From Bacteroidota bacterium (GTDB taxonomy: Bacteria > Bacteroidota > Bacteroidia > AKYH767-A > 2013-40CM-41-45): a stretch of 64,000 nucleotides of DNA. The position numbers and the translations under genes are program-made. The notes below the pieces were generated by a model, which was not told the origin of the DNA, searched no databases, and saw nothing but the letters and a program-made list of their open reading frames with translations. Every line of letters begins with the position of its first letter. The first letter of the stretch is position 1. Below, piece by piece: positions 54,177 through 63,202 of this stretch. The DNA is taken from contig SHNE01000049.1 in NCBI GenBank assembly GCA_004295015.1, positions 144,152 to 208,151 on the forward strand. Reading direction: 5' to 3'.

Positions 54177-55688
54177 TTACTGCTTTACGATTTTCGAGGA
54201 GAACAATTTTCCACTTTCGCTTTTCACGGCAATGTAATAAGTGCCTTCGCTGAGTAGCCCATTATTCGAAAAGAAAAGCTTATTGCTTCCGTTCCGTATC
54301 GCATAGGTGCGTTTCAAAATTACATCTCCCTGGGCAGTGAAAAGCGACATCTCTGCGGATTCACTTTTCTGCGATTGAATTTCAAAACTGAAGGATTCGC
54401 TAAATGGATTTGGATTAACATTTAATAAATTGGATTTCTGAGAAATCCCTTTTACCGGATTAAGTCTCAGAACACGGAAGCCTTCGGATTTACCCTGATT
54501 GTCGGTTTGTGATAATCGATAATAACTGAGCTCTTTCATTGGTTCTTTATCCGTGAATAAATAGTTTTGGATGGCAGATGTGTTTCCTTTTCCTTTAAGT
54601 TTTCCAATGGTAGACCAGGTTTTTCCATCTACAGATCTTTCAATAGAGAAAAAATCATTATCAAGCTCCGAAGCTGTAGACCAGTTTAATACTACAAGGC
54701 CGTCTTTTTTATTGGCTGTAAAACTCAGAAGATTAACAGGTAAGGTGGCAGATTTTATTTCAACCAATCGATATTGGAAATTTGTCTTCCCATTACTATC
54801 TGTCACTCTAACGCGCACAACATCTATTGTATCCCTGCTTACCGGTGGAGATGAATAATTTGTGGATGAGTCGTTCGGATTTTGGAATGTGCCTCCCAGC
54901 ATGCTACTCCAGTGATAGATATAGGGAGCAGTTCCGGCCTTGCTGATGCAATGAACGGTGGAATATTGACCAACTTTAAGTGAAGATGGGATACTTGCCA
55001 TCAAATTTATCTGACTACTGAGGTTAGCTTCGAGAATGTTCTTAAAGAATCCACTCGCAGAGGTGGGAGGATTTATCTCCTTTCCGGATTTGTTCGCTTG
55101 CAATGATACATTTCCTTTCTTATAGGCGTCGGAAGGGATCATTGCACCGGAATAGTAACTTTCAATTGTCGGGTACTCCGGTGAATTGGGATCAATTAGG
55201 ATTCCGGGAAAGGAGGTAAGTGTCTCGTCTACATATACAGTTAGGGGAATTGAGCTGAACTCAGAAATTACACCTTGTGATTGCCAATAGGATATTCGTT
55301 CGCTGACACTTTTTGTGATAAATCTTGCAGAAATGATGAAGGCACCCTTTCGGTATACCACAGAATTGAAATTGAATTCATCTTGACTGTTTTCATCTGG
55401 ACGGGCCATGATCCACTTAATCGGTACATCGTGGTTCCGGATTAAATCATAAATCATCCCAAATGCTTTAATTGTTTTTGATGAGGTGTGAGGATTTTCT
55501 TCCAAATTAATTATTAAGGAGCCGGGAGAAAATGTTTCTTTCCCTGTGGCTGCTTTGACCTCATTAACTGATCCCATGTGTATAATTACGGAGAAAATTC
55601 CGAAAGCCAGACTCAATGCAAACATCGATCCGATTACAAATCGAAAATCCGGCTTTTGGTTTAGCTTTAGTTTTAATGAATTTTTCAT
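54177..55688 (-). CDS. T9SS-sorted secreted protein, shortened paralogue
   Basis: About 503 residues from ATG 55688 (a TTG at 55709 is less likely because the paralogue begins at the matching Met). A membrane-anchored or signal segment (FVIGSMFALSLAFGIFSVI) is followed by an N-terminal domain with FGMIYDLIRNHDVPIKWIM and ARFITKSVSERISYWQSQGV. After a short Lys/Ser-rich linker come a PKD/Ig-like domain (HWSSMLGGTFQNPNDSSTNY), a fibronectin-like domain (VVLNWSTASELDNDFFSIER) and a type A T9SS sorting domain. It lacks the central domain of the neighbour at 55881, as if deleted. Function is unknown. Confidence 0.8.
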   Translation of the reverse strand: MKNSLKLKLNQKPDFRFVIGSMFALSLAFGIFSVIIHMGSVNEVKAATGKETFSPGSLIINLEENPHTSSKTIKAFGMIYDLIRNHDVPIKWIMARPDENSQDEFNFNSVVYRKGAFIISARFITKSVSERISYWQSQGVISEFSSIPLTVYVDETLTSFPGILIDPNSPEYPTIESYYSGAMIPSDAYKKGNVSLQANKSGKEINPPTSASGFFKNILEANLSSQINLMASIPSSLKVGQYSTVHCISKAGTAPYIYHWSSMLGGTFQNPNDSSTNYSSPPVSRDTIDVVRVRVTDSNGKTNFQYRLVEIKSATLPVNLLSFTANKKDGLVVLNWSTASELDNDFFSIERSVDGKTWSTIGKLKGKGNTSAIQNYLFTDKEPMKELSYYRLSQTDNQGKSEGFRVLRLNPVKGISQKSNLLNVNPNPFSESFSFEIQSQKSESAEMSLFTAQGDVILKRTYAIRNGSNKLFFSNNGLLSEGTYYIAVKSESGKLFSSKIVKQ

Positions 55689-55880
55689 CAGCAAAAAATA
55701 TTTGTTCAAGAACTGAATGAGATTCAGTCCTGACTTCCATTATATACTTTCAGCTGCGAAAAGTTATGAAAAAGGGGCAAAAACCTTACGCATTTTCATT
55801 TGTAAGGTGTTTCAGATTTAAAACCTTAACGGGAGAAAATACGAATTGATATAACTCAACGAAGATTATACAGAGTATAA

Positions 55881-57881
55881 TTATCTCTTCACCAGTTTTG
55901 ATGAAAGTAAAATTCCGCTTTGGCTTTTAACGGCAATAAAGTATAATCCTGCTTCCAATGATCCTTGGTCTGAGAAGAAGAGTTTGTTGCTTCCTTTTCG
56001 GACTGTATAGGATTTAGTAAGAATTAATTCTCCATCTGTTGAGAACAAAGTCAAGTCAATCGATTCGTTTATTTCCGAATTAAATTCGAAACTAAAGACA
56101 TCACTAAATGGGTTTGGTGATATGTTGAGTGGATTCGATTTTGAATCATGTTTTTTAGCAGGATTAATTCGAATTGTTTGAAAATATCTTGTTGATCCAT
56201 CAAAGTCTGTTTGTGATAATCGGTAATAGGTAATTTCTTTTAATGGTTCTCTGTCCAGAAAACTGTACTCTAAGGTCATTGATGAATTTCCGCTACCCTT
56301 TACTCTGCCGAGTAGATTCCAATATTCTCCCTTTACGGATCTTTCGATGGAAAAATAGTCATTGTTAATTTCAGATGCTGTTGACCAGTCAAGCCTTACG
56401 AGGTCATTTTTTTTAGATCCGCTGAAGTTAAGTAATTCAACGGGTAGAGGAGATGAGCCGATATTGACGAATTGATAGTAAAAGTTTGCTCTGCCACATT
56501 GATCCGTGACTTTTATTTTCACAACATCGACAGTATCTGTTAAAATGGCCGGAGCGGTATATGTAGTTACTGAGTCGTTCGGATTCAGAAAATTTCCACC
56601 GAGACTACTGGTCCATTGATAAGAATAGGGCGGAGTTCCGGAATTCGCGACAGAACTTGCTGTTGCAGTTTGTCCAACATTCATGCTCGCCGGCAAAGAA
56701 GCTGTAACATTTACTTTTTTATAGGTTCCGGCCAGCAGAATAAAATTAAAGTAGGCTCTCTGTGCAGCCACTCTTTCTGTAGCACTACCTCCGGCATTCA
56801 AATCATGTCCGCCTTGATACATAACCCATCCATTCGATGGGTCATTGAAGGCAGGACCATATACCAGTACAGTTCCTTCCTTCGGTGAACTCCCGCTGCC
56901 TGTGCTGATTCCTCTTCGGGTGTTTGCATTCCATTGTCCGGTTGAAAGTGGTTGATACCATTGCTCAGATCCTGCGGAGGAAGCACCGTGAGCATTTCCC
57001 ACAAATTGCATTACCGGGTCAGTCGGATTATTATAGGTGAATGGTGAACTTGCTGATTTAACATGACTTTCAGGATTTGTTCCACATTTTCCGGAACCCC
57101 AGCATTTCAATCCATTTGAACTTAAAAAGTTTAGTTGCATTGATCCACTTTTGCAATATTCCATCATACTTACAGAATGGCATTGGGCCCAGATCCAGGA
57201 TTTCTGTACTGTCACAAAATTGTACAGGTAGTTATGTGTTGACCATGCAGGATCGCCATGAGGGTTTGTCCACACATCAAAACATTGAGTAAGTCCTGCG
57301 GGTGTTCCTATTGAATAGGCTGAAGACGGAATGGAGGCATTCGAATAATACGTTTCAATAATGTTTTGATTTGATGATAAGGAATCAATCATTACAAGCG
57401 GGAACGATGTTAGCGTAGTAAAAACAGGAACGGTAAGTGATGAATTAGTATAAGAGCCACTAACTCCTTGTGATTGCCAATAGGAGATACGTGATGCAAC
57501 CGTCGGACTAATAAATGCAGCCGGAACTATAAATGCACCACTTTTATAGCTTACTGAATTGTATGTGAAGTCGGTGCCATCCTTAACCTTGCTTGCCTTG
57601 ATAGCCCATTTGACCGGTACATCATAATTTCGAATCAGATCATAGATCATTCCATAGGGTTGCAATGCATTTGCGTTAGTTTGGGGACTTACACCCATAT
57701 TGATAATGAATGATCCGCTTGAAATAGATTCATCGGCCGGATTGGCATTGCTTTCCGGTATTGGAGCCATTTGAAAGAAAACGGAGAATATTCCAAACAG
57801 TACGCTGAATAGAAACATCGTAGCGATGGCAAACCTGAAGTCAGGTTTTTGATTTAATTTTATTCGAATTGACTTTTTCAT
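55881..57881 (-). CDS. T9SS-sorted secreted protein, full-length paralogue
   Basis: A 666-residue protein with the same ends as its neighbour: signal/membrane segment (FAIATMFLFSVLFGIFSVF), N-terminal domain (YGMIYDLIRNYDVPVKWAI), PKD-like domain (SSLGGNFLNPNDSVTTY), fibronectin-like domain (LDWSTASEINNDYFSIERS) and T9SS sorting domain. Between residues about 195 and 395 it has an extra domain with NPHGDPAWSTHNYLYNFV, six cysteines (CHSVSMMEYC, CWGSGKC) and a GWVMYQGGHDLN stretch. I recognise no named family for it. The extra part may be the active or binding domain. Confidence 0.8.
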   Translation of the reverse strand: MKKSIRIKLNQKPDFRFAIATMFLFSVLFGIFSVFFQMAPIPESNANPADESISSGSFIINMGVSPQTNANALQPYGMIYDLIRNYDVPVKWAIKASKVKDGTDFTYNSVSYKSGAFIVPAAFISPTVASRISYWQSQGVSGSYTNSSLTVPVFTTLTSFPLVMIDSLSSNQNIIETYYSNASIPSSAYSIGTPAGLTQCFDVWTNPHGDPAWSTHNYLYNFVTVQKSWIWAQCHSVSMMEYCKSGSMQLNFLSSNGLKCWGSGKCGTNPESHVKSASSPFTYNNPTDPVMQFVGNAHGASSAGSEQWYQPLSTGQWNANTRRGISTGSGSSPKEGTVLVYGPAFNDPSNGWVMYQGGHDLNAGGSATERVAAQRAYFNFILLAGTYKKVNVTASLPASMNVGQTATASSVANSGTPPYSYQWTSSLGGNFLNPNDSVTTYTAPAILTDTVDVVKIKVTDQCGRANFYYQFVNIGSSPLPVELLNFSGSKKNDLVRLDWSTASEINNDYFSIERSVKGEYWNLLGRVKGSGNSSMTLEYSFLDREPLKEITYYRLSQTDFDGSTRYFQTIRINPAKKHDSKSNPLNISPNPFSDVFSFEFNSEINESIDLTLFSTDGELILTKSYTVRKGSNKLFFSDQGSLEAGLYFIAVKSQSGILLSSKLVKR

Positions 57882-58178
57882 CTGGAAAGAAATTTAGCCC
57901 TGATCCGGAACGGAACAAAGCGTGAATATTTATATTCTTATCAGCTTGCTTTGTTAGAAGAAAAAACGGCAAATTCTTACATGGAATAATCCTCCAGACG
58001 ACTAAAAAAAAGTCAAAAGGGCTGCATTAGACGTATGTTTCTATCTAATCATTAAAATAACTTACAAAGGGAAAATTGAAATTCACTTATGCATTGTTGG
58101 GGAAATAATTCATCAGCCCAAGGATTTCCACTAAAGGGAAATTAGAATATTTATGCAAATGTTATTTTCCTGATACGT
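57882..58178. other. Intergenic region, nothing recognised
   Basis: 297 bases with no supported gene, hairpin or exact TAnnTTTG match on either strand. Confidence 0.4.
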
Positions 58179-58571
58179 TCAACGAAGTAAAACCTGCCTG
58201 ATATCCGGAGTAAAGTAAAGGTCGCTCTTCATGATCTTACCATCTTCCCTGTAAATGGGTTGATTGTTTTCATCCAGCTTGCTCATGTTACTGCGGTGAA
58301 TCTCATCAAAAACTTCTTCAATTTTATGTTGCAAGCCATGAGCAATGATTGTTCCGAAAAGGATGTACATCTTATCTCCCAGTGCGTCGGCAATGAGCGT
58401 AAGGTCTTTCTTTTCACAAGCTTCCAGGTACTCATCATTTTCTTCGGCCATTAATTTATGACGCAAAGCAATAATTTTTTCTGAGACATCAGCGGTAGGT
58501 TGCTCATGGAATTCAAGTTTAAAAGTTTCGTGGAATTCTTTGACGAGATTAATTTTGTCGATTAGTGCCAT
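58179..58571 (-). CDS. MazG-like/PRA-PH-type nucleotide pyrophosphohydrolase
   Basis: A 130-residue all-alpha protein with the metal-binding pattern of the MazG-like superfamily: LMAEENDEYLEACEKKDL followed by IADALGDKMYILFGTI, that is E-x-x-E and a downstream D-x-x-x-D arrangement. The C-terminal half (IEEVFDEIHRSNMSKLDEN) is typical of the phosphoribosyl-ATP pyrophosphohydrolase-like branch. It probably hydrolyses a nucleoside triphosphate to monophosphate; the true substrate is unknown. It stands alone after the T9SS pair. Confidence 0.8.
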   Translation of the reverse strand: MALIDKINLVKEFHETFKLEFHEQPTADVSEKIIALRHKLMAEENDEYLEACEKKDLTLIADALGDKMYILFGTIIAHGLQHKIEEVFDEIHRSNMSKLDENNQPIYREDGKIMKSDLYFTPDIRQVLLR

Positions 58572-58649
58572 GATAAAGGTTTTAGTCTTGGTGCGAATTT
58601 CGATGGATAATGATATTCTAAGTTAATCAGACAAAGAAAAAATACTTCT

Positions 58650-60281
58650 CTAGGTCTGTATAACTCCTACATTATATGCTTTATTGATTGGAGCATGGTC
58701 GGCAGCTTCAATTCCCATGGAGATCCATTTCCTTGTATCGAGGGGGTCAATTACAGCGTCTATCCATAATCTGGCAGCGGCGTAATACGGATTGATTTGT
58801 TCGTTGTATCGATCTGTGATCTTTTTCAGGAGGGCCGCTTCTTCTTCAGGTGTAATAACTTTTCCTTTAGCTTTTAATCCACTCACCTGAATTTGGAGCA
58901 ATGTTTTGGCGGCCTGTGATCCACCCATAACTCCGATTTGTGCAGTGGGCCAGCCAACGATGAGTCTCGGATCATAGGCTTTTCCACACATGGCATAATT
59001 TCCTGCACCGTATGAATTACCGATAACAATGGTGAATTTTGGTACAACAGAATTTGCCATTGCATTAACCATTTTGGCACCATCTTTAATTATTCCACCA
59101 TGTTCGCTTCGGGAACCTACCATAAATCCGGTAACGTCCTGTAGAAAGACCAGTGGAAGTCTGCGTTGATTACAGTTCATGATAAAACGGGCTGCCTTGT
59201 CGGCAGAATCAGAGTAGATTACTCCACCGAATCTCATTTCGCCTTTCTTTGTCTTTACAACTTTACGTTGATTGGCGACAATACCTACAGCCCAACCATC
59301 TATACGGGCAATGCCACAAATGATACTTTGTCCAAATTTATCTTTATACTCATCAAACTCACCTTTGTCTACCAGTCGATAGATTACTTCATGCATATCG
59401 TACTGCTTGCTTGCATCGTTCGGTACGAGCCCGTAGAGATCTTTAGGATTTTTTACAGGAGCAGCAGGCTTCTCTCTGTTAAATCCGGCTTTTTCATACG
59501 AACCGAGCTTGCTGAATATATTTTTTATATGATCCAGCGCAGCCTTATCATTTGGAAATTTGTTGTCTGTAACACCTGAAATTTCAGATTGTGTGGTTGC
59601 ACCTCCGAGGGTTTCGTTATCCACATCTTCACCAATTGCAGCTTTAACCAAATAGGAACCTGCAAGAAAAATTGAACCGGTTTTATCTACAATCATAGCC
59701 TCATCACTCATGATTGGTAGGTATGCACCTCCGGCAACACAACTGCCCATTATTGCAGCGACCTGAATTATGCCCATGGAAGACATGATGGCATTGTTCC
59801 GAAAAATTCTTCCAAAGTGTTCTTTGTCCGGAAAGATTTCATCCTGCATTGGCAGAAAAACTCCGGCACTATCTACCAAATAAATTATCGGAAGTCGATT
59901 TTCCATGGCTATTTCCTGAGCCCTAAGATTTTTCTTTCCACTCATAGGAAACCAGGCGCCTGCTTTAACAGTTGCATCATTAGCTACAATCATGCATTGT
60001 CTGCCTGATACGTAGCCTATCCCAACCACGACACCTGCTGCAGGGCAACCACCATACTCTTCGTACATTCCTTCTGCAGCAAATTCGCCAATTTCTATGA
60101 AATTGGATTTCTTATCGATCAAGTATTCGACCCTTTCACGGGCTAATAATTTTCCTTGATCATGTTGCTTTTGTGCATTCTTTTTTCCTCCACCTTCAGA
60201 GATCAGTTTCTTTTTATGCTTTAGCTGATCTACCAACTGACGCATGGCATCTTCATTTTTGTTAAATTCAATATCACTCAT
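58650..60281 (-). CDS. Acyl-CoA carboxylase, carboxyltransferase beta subunit
   Basis: A 543-residue crotonase-fold carboxyltransferase that moves CO2 from carboxybiotin to an acyl-CoA. The biotin- and CoA-side motifs are visible: GVVVGIGYVSGRQCMIVAND near residue 85, IIQVAAIMGSCVAGGAYLP near 170 and NSYGAGNYAMCGKAYDPRL near 425. The overall pattern resembles the methylcrotonyl-CoA/propionyl-CoA carboxylase beta group. The biotin-carrying alpha subunit is not in the window. A TATCTTTG promoter element lies 18 bases before the ATG. Confidence 0.9.
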   Translation of the reverse strand: MSDIEFNKNEDAMRQLVDQLKHKKKLISEGGGKKNAQKQHDQGKLLARERVEYLIDKKSNFIEIGEFAAEGMYEEYGGCPAAGVVVGIGYVSGRQCMIVANDATVKAGAWFPMSGKKNLRAQEIAMENRLPIIYLVDSAGVFLPMQDEIFPDKEHFGRIFRNNAIMSSMGIIQVAAIMGSCVAGGAYLPIMSDEAMIVDKTGSIFLAGSYLVKAAIGEDVDNETLGGATTQSEISGVTDNKFPNDKAALDHIKNIFSKLGSYEKAGFNREKPAAPVKNPKDLYGLVPNDASKQYDMHEVIYRLVDKGEFDEYKDKFGQSIICGIARIDGWAVGIVANQRKVVKTKKGEMRFGGVIYSDSADKAARFIMNCNQRRLPLVFLQDVTGFMVGSRSEHGGIIKDGAKMVNAMANSVVPKFTIVIGNSYGAGNYAMCGKAYDPRLIVGWPTAQIGVMGGSQAAKTLLQIQVSGLKAKGKVITPEEEAALLKKITDRYNEQINPYYAAARLWIDAVIDPLDTRKWISMGIEAADHAPINKAYNVGVIQT

Positions 60282-60299
60282 AAGTCTGAATTATTTTTT

Positions 60300-60307
60300 C
60301 AAAGATA
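60300..60307 (-). promoter_or_regulatory. Promoter -7 element TATCTTTG for the carboxylase gene
   Basis: An exact TAnnTTTG match on the minus strand, 18 bases before the carboxylase start. Confidence 0.6.
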
Positions 60308-60439
60308 ATCGATTTCTCTATTTAGATACATTAGCTCTTCCTTATTCTTCCATAGTGCGGATGTTAGTCCGGATATCCGTAGGCTAAGTCTGAATGTGTG
60401 TGTGATTAAGCGGATTTTGATTCTTTTTCATTTTACTGA

Positions 60440-60811
60440 CTACCATTTTTTAAAAACGAAGAATACTGCCAGTATTAGGAAGAAAAAGGCCACCAGATAG
60501 TTCCAATGAAATTTGTCAGTTTTGAATATATAGATTGCACAAAAGGAAAAGACAACTAAAGTTATCACCTCTTGTATTACCTTGAGTTGGAACAAATCAA
60601 ATGGACCGCCATTTGACTGATGTCCGATTCTGTTCCCCGGTACCTGAAAGACATATTCAAAGAAAGCAAGAAGCCAGCTTAATAGTATAATGTAAAATAT
60701 GCTCTTGCCCTGAAAGATATTCCATTTTTTAAATTGAAGGTGTCCATACCAGGCAAATACCATGAAAAAATTGGAAATTATTAACAGAAAAATTGCACTT
60801 ACCGCTTTCAC
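60440..60811 (-). CDS. DUF486 family (DMT-like) small membrane protein
   Basis: A 123-residue protein with four transmembrane helices. The family pattern NFFMVFAWYGHLQFKKW, then ILLSWLLAFFEYVFQVPGNRIG and FQLKVIQEVITLVVFSFCAI is well kept. DUF486 resembles half of a drug/metabolite transporter, and its role is unknown. The start is GTG at 60811, overlapping the stop of the GH16-like gene by four bases, so they are co-translated. Confidence 0.9.
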   Translation of the reverse strand: MKAVSAIFLLIISNFFMVFAWYGHLQFKKWNIFQGKSIFYIILLSWLLAFFEYVFQVPGNRIGHQSNGGPFDLFQLKVIQEVITLVVFSFCAIYIFKTDKFHWNYLVAFFFLILAVFFVFKKW

Positions 60812-61704
60812 GATTTGTTTTTGGATTTATTAAATATTTTAATTTTTGGCCAAACAGGCTTATGTTTCTCAAATTTAAAAGGAACAAATTCAAATTTTGA
60901 AATGATTACTTCTACATCCTTGAGACTGGCCGTCTCACTTGCCTTATAAAGCCAAACATTAATACTCACTTTTTCATCTCCCGTACGGTAAACATTTTCA
61001 GGTTTATACTTCCATTTTTGAATTAGCTGATCTGTGGTGTCTGTTGGCCTTTCATCCGTGTAGACTGAACTAAAATCTATTTTCCTTTTCCTGACTGCGA
61101 TAGTTTGTTTGGAAGGATAATTCAAATCAGATTGAAAACGATGTGGAGTGTTTTCATACGGTTGAATTACATATTGGGAATTCGCATTTTTCTTTTCTCC
61201 CCACTTCGAAAATTCAATATCCAGTTCTTTGTGAAAATTGCTCGTGTCATGTGCATCGTACATAAACAAACCTATGACCATATCCTTGTCTAATTCTTGG
61301 GGAAGAGGGTCGAGGTAAAAAATGTATTTCCCATAACCCAGACTTTGAGTCAGGCGTACTTCAGAGGCATACCATTTCTCGTTTCGTTGTGTTATTTTCA
61401 AATGCAATTTTCCAAGGCTGTCGACCCAAACATTTTCTGTGGAGTTGGAAAAATAATTTTTACCGGGGCCGGTTAATTTGTTTTTTGAATCCTTTATTAC
61501 CCAGTCGAATCCGGAAAATTTAATGGTATCACCGTAATAGAATTTATCAATCGGGTTCTCAGGTTGAATGGCTTTCATGCTAAATATAAATGAGAAGACC
61601 AGAAGCATAATTGTGACCGGAATAATGTTTAAGTACAATCTCTGACCGTACTTATACTTCAGGCAAGCCCGGAACCACAATAGAATTTTTGAAAAAAAGA
61701 TCAT
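60808..61704 (-). CDS. Membrane-anchored GH16-like beta-sandwich protein
   Basis: A 298-residue protein with one N-terminal membrane helix (LNIIPVTIMLLVFSFIFSM, residues 25-43) and an outer beta-sandwich. The stretch HKELDIEFSKWG near residue 160 matches the GH16 catalytic pattern E-x-D-x-E, and nearby aromatic-rich strands (YGKYIFYLDPLPQ, INVWLYKASE) fit that fold. If active it would cut beta-glucans or galactans, perhaps at the periplasmic face. It overlaps both neighbours by four bases (xerD and the DUF486 gene). Confidence 0.65.
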   Translation of the reverse strand: MIFFSKILLWFRACLKYKYGQRLYLNIIPVTIMLLVFSFIFSMKAIQPENPIDKFYYGDTIKFSGFDWVIKDSKNKLTGPGKNYFSNSTENVWVDSLGKLHLKITQRNEKWYASEVRLTQSLGYGKYIFYLDPLPQELDKDMVIGLFMYDAHDTSNFHKELDIEFSKWGEKKNANSQYVIQPYENTPHRFQSDLNYPSKQTIAVRKRKIDFSSVYTDERPTDTTDQLIQKWKYKPENVYRTGDEKVSINVWLYKASETASLKDVEVIISKFEFVPFKFEKHKPVWPKIKIFNKSKNKS

Positions 61705-62600
61705 GCTCTGGGATGATGTTGAATGATTGATTGTCTTAAGAAATCCCTGTCTAAGTGCGTATATATTTCAGTCGTTGTTATTGATTCGTGTCCAAGCATC
61801 TCCTGGACAGCACGCAGATCTGCACCACCTTCAATTAAATGAGTGGCGAAAGAATGCCTGAATGTATGCGGACTTATTGATTTTTTGAGATTTATTTTTT
61901 GAGAAAGTTGCTTAATGATAGTAAAGATCATCACACGAGTGAGTCGGTTTCCTCTCTTGTTTAAAAATACGACATCTTCGGCACCGGAGACGACTTTTTG
62001 ATGGTTACGTATCTCTTTCAAATAAATTTTAATGTATTTGGCGGCCACGCTACCCATTGGAACCAATCTTTCCTTGTTTCCCTTGCCTGTCACTTTGACG
62101 AAACCAATTTCCATATGGAGGTTGCTTAGTTTCAGATTAACAAGTTCGCTTACGCGTAAACCACAGCTGTAAAGTGTCTCAAGGATAGCTTTATTGCGAG
62201 TACCTTCAGGTTTACTCAGATCGATGGCTTCGATAAGCTGATTGATATCATCAATACTCAAAGTGTCCGGTAGCTTTCTGCCAAGTCTTGGGGTTTCCAA
62301 TAGTTGCGATGGGTCATTGCTGAGTATGTTTTCCAATAAGCAATACTTAAAGAAACCTTTTATACCACTGATAATTCTGGCTTGACTTCTTGCGCCCAAA
62401 CCTATTTCATTAATCCATTGGATAAAAGCTTGTAATTCATCAAGTCGGATTTCTGCCGGACTGCGTTTGAGTTCTTTGAAAAGAAGAAATCGGTCAAGCA
62501 GAGCTATATCGTGCAGATATGCTTGTACTGAATTTTCCGATAGGGAACGTTCCAGTTTAAGATACGATTTGAAGCCGCTTATGTATGCTTTCCAACTCAT
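61701..62600 (-). CDS. xerD: Tyrosine recombinase XerD
   Basis: A 299-residue site-specific recombinase that resolves chromosome dimers at dif. The SAM-like N-terminal domain spans about residues 1-90. Catalytic residues are all visible: Arg149 in YSCGLRVSELV, Lys173 in TGKGNKERLVPM, His245/Arg248 in HTFRHSFATHL, His271 in LGHESITTTEIY and the nucleophile Tyr280. The length and the neighbourhood (aroQ divergent) match the housekeeping Xer protein rather than a phage integrase. Confidence 0.92.
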   Translation of the reverse strand: MSWKAYISGFKSYLKLERSLSENSVQAYLHDIALLDRFLLFKELKRSPAEIRLDELQAFIQWINEIGLGARSQARIISGIKGFFKYCLLENILSNDPSQLLETPRLGRKLPDTLSIDDINQLIEAIDLSKPEGTRNKAILETLYSCGLRVSELVNLKLSNLHMEIGFVKVTGKGNKERLVPMGSVAAKYIKIYLKEIRNHQKVVSGAEDVVFLNKRGNRLTRVMIFTIIKQLSQKINLKKSISPHTFRHSFATHLIEGGADLRAVQEMLGHESITTTEIYTHLDRDFLRQSIIQHHPRA

Positions 62601-62699
62601 GTGCGCTTGTAGGGCAAGGTCTCAAAAGTGTCAAATTCTACCTCTATATTGACCAATACGAATAAAACTTTTCCACATTAGTAATTGGATAATTGTGAG

Positions 62700-62707
62700 T
62701 ATTTTTG
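62700..62707 (+). promoter_or_regulatory. Promoter -7 element TATTTTTG for aroQ
   Basis: An exact TAnnTTTG match 28 bases before the aroQ ATG. Confidence 0.55.
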
Positions 62708-62735
62708 GGCTTCTTCAGCGATTTAACTGGTTAAT

Positions 62736-63158
62736 ATGAAGCTTCTAATAATAAACGGTCCGAACCTGAATCTATTGGGTATGAGGGAGCCGGGAGTATA
62801 TGGTGCTGAGAGTTTTGACTCATACCTGATCCGCTTAAGGCAATCTTTTCCTCAAGTTGAGTTTGCTTTTTTTCAAAGTAATGTCGAAGGCGAAATTATC
62901 AATGAACTTCATTCCTCGATGAATAAAATGGATGCTGTGATTTTGAATGCCGGTGGCTATACGCACACATCGGTTTCAATATCTGATGCAATTGCTGCAA
63001 TTAATATTCCTGTTATCGAAGTTCATATCTCGAATATTCATGCAAGGGAAGAATACAGGCATGCCTCTTTATTGGCAAAAAATTGTAAAGGTGTAATAAC
63101 CGGTTTTGGTCTGGATTCGTATAGGTTGGCAGTGGAGGCTCTGATTAAACAGCAGTAA
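62736..63158 (+). CDS. aroQ: 3-Dehydroquinate dehydratase, type II
   Basis: This enzyme converts 3-dehydroquinate to 3-dehydroshikimate in the shikimate pathway. The type II pattern is complete: IINGPNLNLLGMREPGVYG (active-site Tyr22), FFQSNVEGEIINELH, VILNAGGYTHTSVSISDAI, VIEVHISNIHAREEYRHAS and GVITGFGLDSYRLAVEAL. The length of 140 residues is normal. It is divergent from xerD and monocistronic. Confidence 0.97.
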   Translation: MKLLIINGPNLNLLGMREPGVYGAESFDSYLIRLRQSFPQVEFAFFQSNVEGEIINELHSSMNKMDAVILNAGGYTHTSVSISDAIAAINIPVIEVHISNIHAREEYRHASLLAKNCKGVITGFGLDSYRLAVEALIKQQ

Positions 63159-63202
63159 TTTCTCCCCACATGCTTTAAATGACATTTAATACGAGTAAAA
63201 AA

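Noticed and set aside
54177..57881. Frameshifted single gene giving two frames
   Set aside because: Each gene has its own start, signal segment and sorting domain, and they are separated by 192 bases; they are paralogues.
61701..62600. Tyrosine recombinase as a phage or integron integrase
   Set aside because: Length, XerD-like pattern and housekeeping neighbours (aroQ) without att repeats or phage genes point to the chromosomal Xer recombinase.
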